64,000 nt of DNA from CAZHGD01 sp964531735 (GCA_964531735.1 CAZHGD010000012.1:1-64000), one strand, 5' to 3'; counted from the first letter of the stretch, positions 55,342-64,000 are shown. The notes: a model not told the origin generated them from the letters alone. Numbers and translations are program-made.

Positions 55342-55866
55342 ATGAGCATTCGCAGCCTGTTCGCGTACGGTCTCGCGGTGGTGATGTTCGTCGGCCTGGT
55401 CAGTTGCGGCGGCGGCGGTGGCGGCACTGGGTCGAGCAACACCACGACGGCCCAGTTCGACGACGCCAACCTGACCGCCAACCAAAGCACGATCCAGGCG
55501 GCGGCGCAGCGGGCCACGCTGATCGTCGTGGCCACCATCCAGTCGATCGGCACGCCGCCCGACTGCTGGAGCGGCTTTGTGGCCACCCGACAGACGGTCA
55601 CCTACGCCGTGTCGCCCACCATCCCGGCGGTCAAGGGCAGCTACAGCGGCTCGACGCTGACGGTCAACCACGTGCTGGTGCGCTACTCGCGCCACGCGCG
55701 CTCGGATGGCCAGGTGGGCCTGTCCACCACGCTCTTCGCCACTGGCAATCAGGTCATCCTGATCGTCGGCCCGCCCAGCGGCAGCGAGGCGGACGACGTC
55801 AGCGAGAACTGCAGCACCTTGCCCTACAGCGCGAACAACCTGGCAGCGCTACAGGCGCTGTTGTAG
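55342..55866 (+). CDS. Small lipoprotein of unknown function
   Basis: This 174-residue protein has a lipobox LVSC followed by six Gly, so the Cys (residue 22) would be lipidated and the chain cleaved there by LspA. The mature domain is beta-rich with TLIVVATIQSIG, TYAVSPTIPAVKGSY and LTVNHVLVRYS, and one Cys pair. GAGGAG lies before the ATG. Gene spacing suggests one operon with the secreted protein upstream. Function unknown. Confidence 0.65.
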   Translation: MSIRSLFAYGLAVVMFVGLVSCGGGGGGTGSSNTTTAQFDDANLTANQSTIQAAAQRATLIVVATIQSIGTPPDCWSGFVATRQTVTYAVSPTIPAVKGSYSGSTLTVNHVLVRYSRHARSDGQVGLSTTLFATGNQVILIVGPPSGSEADDVSENCSTLPYSANNLAALQALL

Positions 55867-55954
55867 GTCGAGACGGCGCGCGCGGTCGCGCCCGCTTGCC
55901 CCTGACGCACCGATCGCCTATGCTCGCAGGCGCGATGACGAGAGGATGCGCCCG

Positions 55955-58864
55955 ATGGGCAAGCGTGCGAGTGGACTGCGTCTGGCCTGGCTGTTCGGCT
56001 GCCTCAGTGTGGGCCGGTTGGTGGCCGCGCCGGCGGTGTTCTGGGCCAGCGACCCGGTGCGGCCCGGCGAGACCGTGCTCGCGCTGGGCGCCGAGTTGGG
56101 CACGCAGCCGACAGTGGTCGTCGAGCGGCTGATGGACGGCGTGGTCAGCCAGCCACCGGCCGCCGCACCGGCCATCAACGTCATCGGGCCTTCGGCCACG
56201 GTGCGGCAGGCGGATGGGCGGTCGGTCAAGTTCACCATGCCCACTGGCGTGCCCGGCGTCTATGCCTGGCGGCTGCAGTCGCCCGCCGGCACAGTGCAGG
56301 GCCTGCTCAACCGGCCGGCGGTCTGGTGGGCGCTCGGCGACGGCGGCACGCACGCGGTGCCGGGCGGCTCGTTGCGCCTGTATGGCAAGAACCTGTGTGC
56401 GCCCGGCAGCGAGCAGGGCAAGGCGACCGTGCTGCTCCGTGGCCCGCGCACCGTGCGGCTGACCGCCGAAGCCGACTGCTACGCCGCCAAGACCACGCTC
56501 CCTCGCGACTTGCCCGTCGGCGACTACCAGTTGGCCGTCCACAGCGGCGCCGGTGGCGACGCGGCCTGGAGCGAGGCGGTGCCGCTGCGCGTCGAGAACC
56601 CGCGGCCGTGGCCGACCACCGTGTACAACGTGAAGGACTTCGGCGCCGAGGGCAGTGGCACGCGCGACGACACCACGGCCGTGCAGGCGGCGCTGGCCGC
56701 GGCCGACCAGCGCGGCGGCGGCGTGGTCTACTTCCCGCGCGGCCGCTACCAGTTGAGCGCGCCGCTCGATCTGCCGCGCTTCACCGTGCTGCGCGGCGAG
56801 CGCGCCGAATGGGTCAACCTGTTCTGGCCCGACTTTGCCACCCCGCCGCCGGTGCTGTTGCGTGGCCGCAACTCGTTCGGCCTGCAGGAACTGACCCTCT
56901 ACTGTTCCAACTACCGGACCTTCCTGGCCGCCGACACCAAGGGGCCCGACGCCGGTGACGTGTTCCTGCGCCGGTTGCGCGTGCGCGCGGTGATCTACCG
57001 CGGGCACCTCCAGCCCGAAGAGATCGACCAGCGCTACCGCCAGGGCCTGGGCGGCTTCGGCGGCGGCTACTGGCTGGCCGCGCTCGGTGGTCGGAACGTC
57101 GAGGTCAGCGACTGCGACCTGGTGTCGTCGGGCTGCACCATCAGCCTGACCAACGCCCGCGGCGCGCGGTTGGAGCGCAACCTGTTCAGCCTGGGCCGGC
57201 TCGGCGGCTGCGGCGTGTTCGAGGGCGACGGCGTGCTGATGGCCGACAACCAGTTCGCCGGTGCCGACCTGACCTCGGCCTGCGGCGCCGGCGGCCTCGG
57301 CTATGGCAACCTGTCGCACGTGGTGCTGCAGCGCAACAAGTTCACCGCGCACTACGGCATGAACGGTGAGGCGATCACCTCCGATGCGCCGGGCGGTCTC
57401 TACCATGGCCGTCTGGCCGGCGCCGACGCCACCAGCGTCACCTTGCCCGATGCGCACCATGGCGCGGGTCGGCGAGCGGTGGGCGCCGCGGTGTTCGTGG
57501 CCGACGGCCCGGGCGTCGGGCAATGGCGACGCGTCACCGCGGCGGAAGGGCGCAAGCTGACCGTCGACCGGCCGTGGCAGGTCAGCCCCAGTGACGCATC
57601 GACGGTGATGGTGGCGTGGTTGCAGCACCACTGGCTGGTGCTGGACAACGAATTCGCCGATGTCGGCATCGCGGTGCAGTTCTACGGCAGCTCGGCCGAG
57701 CACATCGCCGCGCGGAACCGTTGCGCACGCTCCGCCGGCTTCCACAACTTCGGCATGAACTACCATGGCGTGCAGCCGAGCTGGTGCGTGCAGTGGCTCG
57801 ACAACGAGATCACCGAGGGCAACATCTACCGCGCCGACCACGACCAGATTCGGCTGACCGGCGACTCGCATCTCGGCGCTTACGGCCTGATCGGCAACGA
57901 ATGGCGCCTGCCCATCACCGTGGCCACCATCATGCGGCGCAATCGCCTGCTGAACAACGCCAGCATCGTGCTGGGCAGCGAGGTGCGCGGCATCAAGCCG
58001 GCGCCGCTCGGCCGGCCGGACCCGCTGGTCACCGACGTGGTGGTGGAGCACAACACCATCGAGAACGCCGAGTACGGTCTGATTGTCCACGGCACCACGC
58101 GCGGGGTCTGGGCCGCGGGCAACCGGCTGCGGAACGTTCGCCTGGAGCAGTGGGACGAGGCCGCGGCGGTGGCGGCCGACGCCGAACGGCGGCGGCGGTT
58201 CGAGACCAGCCGCGAGCCGTTGGCCGTGTGGGACTTCCGCCGGGCCGTCGTGACGCCCGCGGGCCTGGTGCAGACGGTGCCCGACGCCACCGGGCACGGC
58301 TTCGACGCCGCGGCGGTGGCGGTCCGTGTGGCCACCGACGCGTTCAAGGGCCAGGTCGGCCGGTTCGACGGCGACGGCTACCTGAGCGTCGCCGATCCGG
58401 CCATGTTCAACCTGCAGAACGTCACCTTCGCGCTGTGGGTGAAGCCCGACACGGTGACCGGCCGCCACGGTCTGCTGAGCAAGCGGTTCATGGCCACCGG
58501 CGCGCCCTACATGCTCTCGCTGTGGGACAGCGGCCTCGAGTTCGAGGGCAACGACGAGGATGGCAAGTGGAGCTTCATCTTCCGCTCACCGGCGGACATC
58601 AAGCCGGCTGAATGGGTCCATCTGGCCGCGGTCTGTGAGCTGGGCAAGGGCGTGACGGTCTACTGCCGCGGCAAGGCCGTCGGCCGCAAGGACAACCCGG
58701 CGCGGCACTGCGCCAATGGCGAGCCGCTGATCATCGGCCGCGAAGCCTGGTCCGGCTTGCCGAACCAGCAGGACCCGCCGGCCTACTACAAAGGCCAGAT
58801 GGGCACGGTGAAGCTCTGGGCACGGGCACTCAGCGAGCTGGAAGTGTGGTCGGAGTCGCGGTGA
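55955..58864 (+). CDS. Secreted beta-helix protein with LamG-like C-terminus
   Basis: This 969-residue secreted protein has a signal peptide (LRLAWLFGCLSVGRLVA). A beta-sandwich-like N-terminal part (about 25-215) is followed by the pectate-lyase-3-like opening FGAEGSGTRDDTTAVQ near residue 230. A long right-handed beta-helix (about 225-740) follows, and a concanavalin-type LamG domain ends the chain (about 780-965; FNLQNVTFALWVKPD). GAGAGG lies 9 bases before the ATG at 55955. The stop overlaps the next start (GTGA), so the membrane protein downstream is coupled. Confidence 0.78.
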   Translation: MGKRASGLRLAWLFGCLSVGRLVAAPAVFWASDPVRPGETVLALGAELGTQPTVVVERLMDGVVSQPPAAAPAINVIGPSATVRQADGRSVKFTMPTGVPGVYAWRLQSPAGTVQGLLNRPAVWWALGDGGTHAVPGGSLRLYGKNLCAPGSEQGKATVLLRGPRTVRLTAEADCYAAKTTLPRDLPVGDYQLAVHSGAGGDAAWSEAVPLRVENPRPWPTTVYNVKDFGAEGSGTRDDTTAVQAALAAADQRGGGVVYFPRGRYQLSAPLDLPRFTVLRGERAEWVNLFWPDFATPPPVLLRGRNSFGLQELTLYCSNYRTFLAADTKGPDAGDVFLRRLRVRAVIYRGHLQPEEIDQRYRQGLGGFGGGYWLAALGGRNVEVSDCDLVSSGCTISLTNARGARLERNLFSLGRLGGCGVFEGDGVLMADNQFAGADLTSACGAGGLGYGNLSHVVLQRNKFTAHYGMNGEAITSDAPGGLYHGRLAGADATSVTLPDAHHGAGRRAVGAAVFVADGPGVGQWRRVTAAEGRKLTVDRPWQVSPSDASTVMVAWLQHHWLVLDNEFADVGIAVQFYGSSAEHIAARNRCARSAGFHNFGMNYHGVQPSWCVQWLDNEITEGNIYRADHDQIRLTGDSHLGAYGLIGNEWRLPITVATIMRRNRLLNNASIVLGSEVRGIKPAPLGRPDPLVTDVVVEHNTIENAEYGLIVHGTTRGVWAAGNRLRNVRLEQWDEAAAVAADAERRRRFETSREPLAVWDFRRAVVTPAGLVQTVPDATGHGFDAAAVAVRVATDAFKGQVGRFDGDGYLSVADPAMFNLQNVTFALWVKPDTVTGRHGLLSKRFMATGAPYMLSLWDSGLEFEGNDEDGKWSFIFRSPADIKPAEWVHLAAVCELGKGVTVYCRGKAVGRKDNPARHCANGEPLIIGREAWSGLPNQQDPPAYYKGQMGTVKLWARALSELEVWSESR

Positions 58865-60252
58865 CCGCCGACCAACCGCCCGGCAACGACCTGACTCGCG
58901 CTGACCTGCCGTGGCGCCTGGCCCAGCAGGTGGCAGTGGTGTTCGCCGTCAGCCGGCTGTTGGCCTGGTCGCTCGGCGTCCGGTTCGATGCCGCGCCGTT
59001 GGGCTACTACGTGCAGTACGCCGACCCGGTGCTGCTGCAGCATGACCTCTGGCGCACGTTGGCCGTGCTGCACAGCCAGCCGCCGCTGTTCAACCTGTTC
59101 CTCGGCGTCGTGCTGCAGGTCGCCGGACCCGCGGCACCCGTGGTGTTCTGGGCCTGCTTCCTGCTCTGCGGCCTGCTGCTGACCGAGACCATCGCGCTGG
59201 CCCTGGCCGCCCTGGGCCTGGACCGCCGTCGCGTGCTGCTGCTCACAGCGCTGTGGTGCGCATACCCGTCGGCCATCGTCTACGAACACTGGCTGTTCTA
59301 CACGCTACCGGTCACCGCCGCGCTGACCGGTCTCGTCTGGAGCCTCTACCTGCTCGCCCGCGACGGCCGGCGGCGCCACGCGGTTGCCGTGGGCCTGCTG
59401 CTGGTGGTCGTGCCGCTCACCCGCAGCCTGTTCCACCTGGCCTGGCTGCTGGGTGTGGCCGGGCTGGCCTGCTGGCAGTTGCCCGATCGGCGCCGGCGGC
59501 TGGTCCCGGCGGTCGCCGTGGCGGTGCTGGTCGTCGGCGGCTGGTACGCCAAGAACCTGGTCTGGTTCGGCACCTTCGGCGCCAGCAGTTGGGCCCCGTT
59601 CAGTCTGGCCAAACTCACCACCACGCAGCTCGAGCCCGCCGTGCGCGCCGCGGCCCAGCAGACCGGTGAGCTGTCGCCACTCGCCGAGGTCCCGCCGCTG
59701 GCACCGCCCACCTGGTATCCCGCGGAGCTGCGCGCCACACCGCTCACCGGCTGGCCGGAGCTCGACCAGGTGAGCAAGAGCACCGGCGACTTCAACCTGA
59801 ACCACGCGGTCTACCTGCGCCTGGCTCCGGTCTATGCCCGCGACGCGCGCTGGGTGCTGCGGCATCGGCCCGCCGGCTACCTGCGTGCGGTCGGCCACGC
59901 TTGGCTGTCCTTCTTCGCCACGGGTGCCGGCTACCCGCTGACCCGCGGCAACCTACAGCGCCTCGGTCCGCTCGGCGAGACGGTGCGCCTGGTGCCCCTG
60001 GTGGCGCCACTGGTCTATCTGGTTCTGCTGCCGGCGCTGGTGCGGGCCGCCTGGCGCCGGCCCGCCGACACGCCCGCCGCCCGAGCCGAGCGGCTGCTGC
60101 TACTGACCGTGACGCTCAACGTCGTCTGGGTCGCCGTGGTCGGCAACGCCCTCGAGTTGGGCGAGAACTTCCGCTTCCGGTTCAACTGCGACCCGGGCGC
60201 ACTGCTCGCCGTCGGCATCTGGTGGCTGCGCCGAACCGCGCCAGACCGCTGA
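58861..60252 (+). CDS. GT-C-type multispanning glycosyltransferase-like protein
   Basis: This 463-residue protein has about 10-12 membrane segments. The first loop has VQYADPVLLQHDLW and LHSQPPLFNLFLGV, the pattern of GT39/ArnT-like GT-C enzymes, with the Asp in the first loop as the catalytic candidate. Such enzymes transfer a sugar from a polyprenyl carrier outside the membrane. The start is GTG 58861, which overlaps the previous stop; GGAG lies 5 bases upstream. It could glycosylate the secreted protein made by the gene before it, but this is inference from position only. Confidence 0.7.
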   Translation: MTADQPPGNDLTRADLPWRLAQQVAVVFAVSRLLAWSLGVRFDAAPLGYYVQYADPVLLQHDLWRTLAVLHSQPPLFNLFLGVVLQVAGPAAPVVFWACFLLCGLLLTETIALALAALGLDRRRVLLLTALWCAYPSAIVYEHWLFYTLPVTAALTGLVWSLYLLARDGRRRHAVAVGLLLVVVPLTRSLFHLAWLLGVAGLACWQLPDRRRRLVPAVAVAVLVVGGWYAKNLVWFGTFGASSWAPFSLAKLTTTQLEPAVRAAAQQTGELSPLAEVPPLAPPTWYPAELRATPLTGWPELDQVSKSTGDFNLNHAVYLRLAPVYARDARWVLRHRPAGYLRAVGHAWLSFFATGAGYPLTRGNLQRLGPLGETVRLVPLVAPLVYLVLLPALVRAAWRRPADTPAARAERLLLLTVTLNVVWVAVVGNALELGENFRFRFNCDPGALLAVGIWWLRRTAPDR

Positions 60253-60302
60253 TCGGGCCGTCGCTGTTGCATCTGGCGCCAACCTCGGCTAGGTTGTGTC
60301 GT

Positions 60303-60308
60303 TATAAT
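60303..60308 (+). promoter_or_regulatory. Perfect TATAAT hexamer before the symporter pair
   Basis: TATAAT at 60303-60308 lies 110 bases before the small gene. I find no -35 box at 16-18 bases upstream, so the promoter would have to be activator-dependent or use another element. Confidence 0.4.
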
Positions 60309-60417
60309 CACCCTTGCGGATCCATTAGTCGAAAAACCGTTGCTACGGCGGCGGGGGTTGTGCTAGCGTACGGCGACTCGGGCTCATGTGGCGCGGGTTG
60401 GACGCGGGAGGATGTCC

Positions 60418-60585
60418 ATGCTTGGTTTCGCCGACGGATGGGTGGCGGCGGCCTACCTGTTGTGCCTGGGTAGCACGCTCCTGTGTGTCGTCTACGGCCT
60501 GCTCTACTGGAACGAAGCGGACGACGAGCCGGCCCCGCCGCCGCCGAGCGCCGAGGACCTCGAGTTGGAGGACGCCGCTGTCTAG
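60418..60585 (+). CDS. Symporter small accessory protein
   Basis: This 55-residue protein has one membrane segment (about residues 7-30), then an acidic, Pro-rich tail (DDEPAPPPPSAEDLELED). It matches the tiny accessory proteins encoded directly before sodium/solute symporters. I chose ATG 60418 because GGGAGG lies 6 bases upstream; ATG 60412 is adjacent. The symporter gene starts 21 bases after its stop, so both are co-transcribed. Its role may be membrane assembly or stability of the transporter. Confidence 0.85.
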   Translation: MLGFADGWVAAAYLLCLGSTLLCVVYGLLYWNEADDEPAPPPPSAEDLELEDAAV

Positions 60586-60606
60586 GCTGGGGAGGCCTGA
60601 GCCCGC

Positions 60607-62208
60607 ATGAACTACGAGATTCTGGCGATTGTCGTCGGGGCGTACGCGCTGGCTATCGGCTACCTCGGGTGGCTGGGCTACCGGCGCACCAAGAGCGCGG
60701 CGGACTACTTGGTCGGCGGCCGGGAGATCCACCCGGTGCTGATGGCGTTGGCCTACGGCAGCACGTTCATCAGCACGTCGGCGATTGTGGGCTTCGGCGG
60801 CGCCGCCGGCATGTTCGGCATGGGCCTGCTGTGGCTGACCTTCCTGAACATCCTGTTCGGCATCTTCGTGGCCTTCGTCATCTTCGGCAAGCGCACTCGC
60901 GCCATCGGGGCCCGGCTGGACGCGCACACCTTTCCGGAGCTGCTCGGCCGGCGCTTCGACTCGCTCTTCATCCAGGGCTTCTGCGGCGCAGTGATCGCGC
61001 TGCTGATGCCGCTCTATGCGGCTGCGGTGATGATCGGCGGCGCGCGCTTCCTCGAAGTGCAGCTCCAACTACCGTTCGAGGCCGCGCTGTTCATCTTCGC
61101 GCTGTTCGTCGTCGGCTACGTGTTCTACGGCGGCCTCAAGGGTGTGGTCTACACCGATGCCCTGCAGGGCGTGCTGATGGTGGTCGGCATGACCATCCTG
61201 CTCTTCGCCACCTACGCCAACGTCGGTGGCCTGGCCGGCCACCGCGCCCTGACCGAGTTGGCCTCGAAGGTGCCGCCGCCGCTGGTGGCACAGGGCCACC
61301 GCGGCTGGACGTCGATGCCGGCCTTCGGCTCGCCGATGTGGTGGACGCTGGTCTCCACCATCGTGCTCGGCGTGGGCGTCGGCGTGCTGGCGCAACCGCA
61401 GTTGGCGGTCCGCTTCATGACGGTGAAGAGCGGCCGTGAGCTGAACCGCGCGCTGCTGCCCGGCGGGGTGTTCATCCTGCTGATGACCGGTGTGGCCTTT
61501 GTCGTCGGTGCCCTGACCAACGCCTACTTCTTCCAGAAGTACGGCAAGATCTCCATCGCCATGGTGATCGACCCGGCCACCGGCAAGCCGAACATCGACA
61601 AGATCATCCCGACCTACCTGACCGACGCCATGCCGCAGTGGTTCGGCTACCTGTTCATGGTCACGCTGTTGGCCGCGGCCATGTCCACGCTGAGCGGCCT
61701 GTTCCACGCCATCGGCACCTCCGTCGGCCGTGACATCTACCAGCAGGCCATCTCCAAGGGCAAGCACCAGGAGCGCACGGTGATGCTGGCCAAGGCCGGC
61801 ATCTTCTTCGCCTTCGTGGTGACCATCATCCTCGGTTACAGCCTGGGCACCGGCGTGATCGCGGTGGCCACGGCGCTGTTCTTCGGCATGTGCGGTGCCG
61901 TCTTCCTGCCGGCGTACCTTTCGGCGCTGTTCTGGCCGCGGGCCACGCGCACCGGTGTCATCGCCGGCATGTTGAGCGGCCTGACCACTTGGGGGCTGTG
62001 GGTCCTGTTCGTCCATGAGAAGGAGGCGGCGGTACTGCTGCTCTGCCAGGCCCTGTTCGGCACCACTTCGCTGGCCAAGGGCGGCACGCTGGCGGTGGTC
62101 GACCCGCTGGTCATCGGCCTGCCGGTGGCGTTGCTGGTCACGGTGGTGGTTTCGCTGCTGACGCCGAGGATGCCCGAGGAGCACACCGCGCGCTGCTTCG
62201 GCCAGTGA
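60607..62208 (+). CDS. Sodium/solute symporter (SSS family)
   Basis: This 533-residue transporter has about 13 membrane segments. It would couple Na+ entry to uptake of a sugar, inositol or amino acid. Family features include the N-terminal YLVGGREIHPVLMALAYGS, the discontinuous helix region FISTSAIVGFGG, and the conserved AAMSTLSGLFHAIGTSVGRDIYQ that contributes to Na+ binding. GGAGG lies 11 bases before the ATG. The substrate cannot be read from the sequence, though the sugar-active genes nearby make a sugar plausible. Confidence 0.9.
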   Translation: MNYEILAIVVGAYALAIGYLGWLGYRRTKSAADYLVGGREIHPVLMALAYGSTFISTSAIVGFGGAAGMFGMGLLWLTFLNILFGIFVAFVIFGKRTRAIGARLDAHTFPELLGRRFDSLFIQGFCGAVIALLMPLYAAAVMIGGARFLEVQLQLPFEAALFIFALFVVGYVFYGGLKGVVYTDALQGVLMVVGMTILLFATYANVGGLAGHRALTELASKVPPPLVAQGHRGWTSMPAFGSPMWWTLVSTIVLGVGVGVLAQPQLAVRFMTVKSGRELNRALLPGGVFILLMTGVAFVVGALTNAYFFQKYGKISIAMVIDPATGKPNIDKIIPTYLTDAMPQWFGYLFMVTLLAAAMSTLSGLFHAIGTSVGRDIYQQAISKGKHQERTVMLAKAGIFFAFVVTIILGYSLGTGVIAVATALFFGMCGAVFLPAYLSALFWPRATRTGVIAGMLSGLTTWGLWVLFVHEKEAAVLLLCQALFGTTSLAKGGTLAVVDPLVIGLPVALLVTVVVSLLTPRMPEEHTARCFGQ

Positions 62209-62374
62209 GGTCCGCGCCGCAACGCCACCTGGCTCTGGGCCGCGCGGGCCGGGGCGGCATGGTGGCGCGCCGCGGGTCCACCCGACCGCCCTGGGGCCAC
62301 GCACAGAGCGGCCTGCGAATGACGTTGGCCCAGCCCTGGGGCGAAGCGTCTGCTGAGGGCAGCAGCAGCAGATG

Positions 62375-62383
62375 TGGTAGAAT
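62375..62383 (+). promoter_or_regulatory. Extended -10 promoter of the prepilin gene
   Basis: TG-G-TAGAAT (62375-62383) fits the extended -10 consensus TGnTATAAT. It gives a leader of about 85 bases before the prepilin ATG. Confidence 0.5.
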
Positions 62384-62442
62384 CGCGTACGAAAGACGGA
62401 AGCTCTCCAGGTCGTCTGCAGGGGCAAGCAGAGCGGCGATCA

Positions 62443-62459
62443 GCCGGTCGTGCACCGGC
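62443..62459 (+). promoter_or_regulatory. Leader hairpin just before the prepilin ribosome site
   Basis: GCCGGT/ACCGGC with a CGTGC loop ends 3 bases before AGGAG of the prepilin gene. It could influence translation or only stabilise the leader. No riboswitch class is recognised. Confidence 0.4.
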
Positions 62460-62473
62460 TCGAGGAGAGACAG

Positions 62474-63121
62474 ATGCTTCGTTCGTTCGGGTATGGCCGC
62501 CGTGGCCAGGCCGGTTTCACCCTGATTGAGCTGCTGGTGGTCATCGCCATCATCGCGATTCTGGCGGCGATCCTGTTCCCCGTGTTCGCCAAGGCGCGCG
62601 AGAAAGCGCGGCAGTCGAGCTGCTCCAGCAACCTGAAGCAGTTGGCCTTGGCGTCTTTGCAGTACATGCAGGACTACGACGAGACGACGCACGGTCGGCG
62701 CATGAACGCCGCGGCAGCCACGCAGGACTGGTGGCCGGTGTTGGTTCAGCCCTACATCAAGAACAACCAGGTCTACGTCTGCCCGTCGCACACCACGCCG
62801 GACACCGGCCACCGCATCCCGACCTCCTACGGCTGGGACTGCCTGGCCGGCGGGGCAGATACGCCATACGCACTGGCGACTTTCACCAAGCCGTCTGAGA
62901 CGATCATGTTCATTGATCACCTCAACGCCTGTGCCAAGGCGGTCTTCAACTGCGGCTGCGGCTGCGGCGGGGTGGCCAACCTGGTGACACGCTTCACGCA
63001 GGCCTCGCGGCACAACGAGGGCGCCAACTGCAGCTTCTTCGACGGCCACGTCAAGTGGCTGAAGACCGACAAGGTGCTGCCGGCCGTGAACGGCGCGCAG
63101 AACCCGTACTACCAGCGTTAG
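62474..63121 (+). CDS. Prepilin-like protein with H-X9-DG signature
   Basis: This 215-residue type II secretion/prepilin-type protein has the N-terminal cleavage motif QAG-FTLIELLVV; the signal peptidase (PilD-like) would cut after Gly and methylate Phe. The single hydrophobic helix (about 15-40) then leads to a globular part with several Cys (CPSHTTPD, NCGCGCGG). The C-terminal H-x9-D-G element RHNEGANCSFFDG is typical of many Armatimonadota and Planctomycetota paralogues. AGGAG lies 6 bases before the ATG. It is probably a pseudopilin or surface fibre subunit. Confidence 0.92.
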   Translation: MLRSFGYGRRGQAGFTLIELLVVIAIIAILAAILFPVFAKAREKARQSSCSSNLKQLALASLQYMQDYDETTHGRRMNAAAATQDWWPVLVQPYIKNNQVYVCPSHTTPDTGHRIPTSYGWDCLAGGADTPYALATFTKPSETIMFIDHLNACAKAVFNCGCGCGGVANLVTRFTQASRHNEGANCSFFDGHVKWLKTDKVLPAVNGAQNPYYQR

Positions 63122-63206
63122 GCAGCCGTTCGGAGATCCTGTCCGGTCGGCGCGGGCCTGGTGCCCGCCCTGTCGTTGGCCGGTAGGTGCTTGGTGGCCC
63201 GCAGCT

Positions 63207-63226
63207 GGGCGACCCAAGGGTCGCCC
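63207..63226. repeat. Perfect palindromic intergenic element
   Basis: GGGCGACCC-AA-GGGTCGCCC is a 9-bp perfect inverted repeat between the convergent prepilin and glycosyltransferase genes. It is flanked by CTACGGG, as in intergenic elements that occur in many copies in several bacterial phyla; here it is probably a terminator. Confidence 0.6.
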
Positions 63227-63297
63227 CTACGGGACAACGTCACCGGCCGGCTGCTTGGGCAGCCGGCAGCGGGACCACGCGCCCGCCGCCGCTTCGT

Positions 63298-64000
63298 CTA
63301 GCTGCCGCCGGCAGTGTCGCACGGCGCGTGATTGCGCCCGAACTGGCCGCGCCAGAACGGCCGGCCCAGATGCCGCAGGACATAGCGCAGGCGGCCCTGC
63401 TCGTGTTCGGGCGGCCGGCGGCGCAACCGTGCGGCCAGCAGCTTGGCGCCGGCGCTAAGCAGCCACCACAGCAGCACCCCTCGCGCCAGCCACGGGCCAT
63501 GGGCCTGCGCCAGGTAGCGGAAGTAGCCGTCGTGCCGCCGCATCGTGCTGAGGTCGCTGGCCACCTGCCGGCCGCTACGGTCACCCAGGTGGATCGCCTG
63601 GTGCTCGGTCAGCAAGCCGAGGTCCCAGCCGGCACGGAATAGCCGGTAGCCGAAGTCGATGTCCTCGCCGTAGAGGAAGTACCCGGCATCGAAGCCGCCG
63701 ATCGCGGCCATGGCCTCGCGGCGGATCAGCAGGCAAGCGCCCATCACCCAGTGAGCTCGGCGCACTTCACCCCACGGGCCCGATGGCACCGGCAGCAGCG
63801 CGCCGTGCGGTCGCTCACGCGTGGCCCGGTCCAGCCGTAACGTCGGCGCCGGAAACGGCCGGGCGTTGTCGGTGGCCTCGCCGTCTTCGGCCAGCAGCAC
63901 CGGTGCGCAGGCCCCCAGCGTCGGGCACGCCGCCAGCGCCCCCAGCATCGCCGCCAGGGCCGGCTCGTCCAACAGCGCGTCGGGGTTGAGCAGCAGGCAG
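63298..64000 (-). CDS. GT2 family glycosyltransferase, C-terminal part
   Basis: This is the last 233 codons of a GT2 glycosyltransferase; the gene continues past the window edge (LLLNPDAL is in frame at the border). Visible are the acceptor-side motif GEDIDFGYRLFRAGW (Asp-Asp and Arg-Leu) and MGACLLIRREAMAAIGGFD, typical for rhamnosyl- and similar transferases of the WbbL/RfbF type. A hydrophobic helix near the end (GVLLWWLLSAGAKLLAA) may tie it to the membrane. It fits the rfbD gene elsewhere in the window. Confidence 0.85.
   Translation of the reverse strand, partial: CLLLNPDALLDEPALAAMLGALAACPTLGACAPVLLAEDGEATDNARPFPAPTLRLDRATRERPHGALLPVPSGPWGEVRRAHWVMGACLLIRREAMAAIGGFDAGYFLYGEDIDFGYRLFRAGWDLGLLTEHQAIHLGDRSGRQVASDLSTMRRHDGYFRYLAQAHGPWLARGVLLWWLLSAGAKLLAARLRRRPPEHEQGRLRYVLRHLGRPFWRGQFGRNHAPCDTAGGS

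Noticed and set aside
62384..62473. Cyclic-di-GMP (GEMM) riboswitch before the prepilin gene
   Set aside because: A leader hairpin is present, but the conserved GEMM core and tetraloop receptor elements could not be matched.

Overview
This is a high-GC bacterial chromosome segment with very dense coding on both strands and no phage, plasmid or transposase genes. The gene content suggests an Armatimonadota-like (or Hydrogenedentota/Planctomycetota-like) environmental bacterium. The evidence is a type IV prepilin-like protein with the H-X9-DG C-terminal signature, many secreted carbohydrate-active proteins of poorly characterised families (DUF6067-, DUF4091- and DUF5696-like, and beta-helix proteins), a Gfo/Idh oxidoreductase with a linked dehydrogenase, a URO-D-like protein, and a sodium symporter with its tiny accessory protein. 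The taxonomic call is inference from gene content only.

Layout. 1-1283: C-terminus of SMC. 1294-19511: secreted glycan-active proteins (beta-helix, DUF6067-like, GHL10-like, NodB-like deacetylase plus sulfatase, DUF4091-like), interspersed with a rhomboid-like protein, a promoter-led two-gene HEPN module, tilS and a Uma2-type nuclease. 19744-21909: a three-domain lectin/esterase/beta-propeller protein. 21995-24142: a Ro60-like TROVE gene (rsr) preceded on the same strand by about 600 nt of structured non-coding DNA holding a YrlA-like Y RNA candidate, an anticodon-less tRNA-like element with encoded CCA, and a third hairpin. 24179-30377: an MrfA/YprA-type helicase, a gluzincin metallopeptidase and a flotillin/YqiJ-like membrane pair with a histidine-rich loop. 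30543-33082: a type II restriction-modification pair. 33156-38259: a Gfo/Idh plus MDR dehydrogenase operon and a secreted DUF5696-like plus (alpha/alpha)-barrel-like pair. 38508-41362: a strong promoter driving a small acidic protein and an unusual C39-like/TIM-barrel fusion. 41395-49836: ftsK, pgi, and the rfbD-dksA-lspA-rluD strand, with an rluD 3'-end duplication enclosing a zinc-ribbon gene and an ankyrin gene. 49947-64000: a hydrolase/glycosidase/URO-D-like run, two secreted small proteins, a beta-helix/LamG protein followed by a GT-C-like membrane protein, the symporter pair, the prepilin and the end of a GT2 glycosyltransferase.

How it fits together. Much of the window serves extracellular polysaccharide breakdown (signal peptides, esterases, a formylglycine sulfatase, glycosidases) and use of the released sugars (oxidoreductases, symporter, pgi). 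The most interesting locus is rsr with its tRNA-mimicking RNAs. The circularly closed tRNA-like fold directly upstream of rsr matches the known architecture of bacterial Y RNAs. It starts at the nucleotide after the CCA end of a second tRNA-like element, an arrangement I do not recognise from described loci. RNA folds were drawn by eye and need covariance testing.
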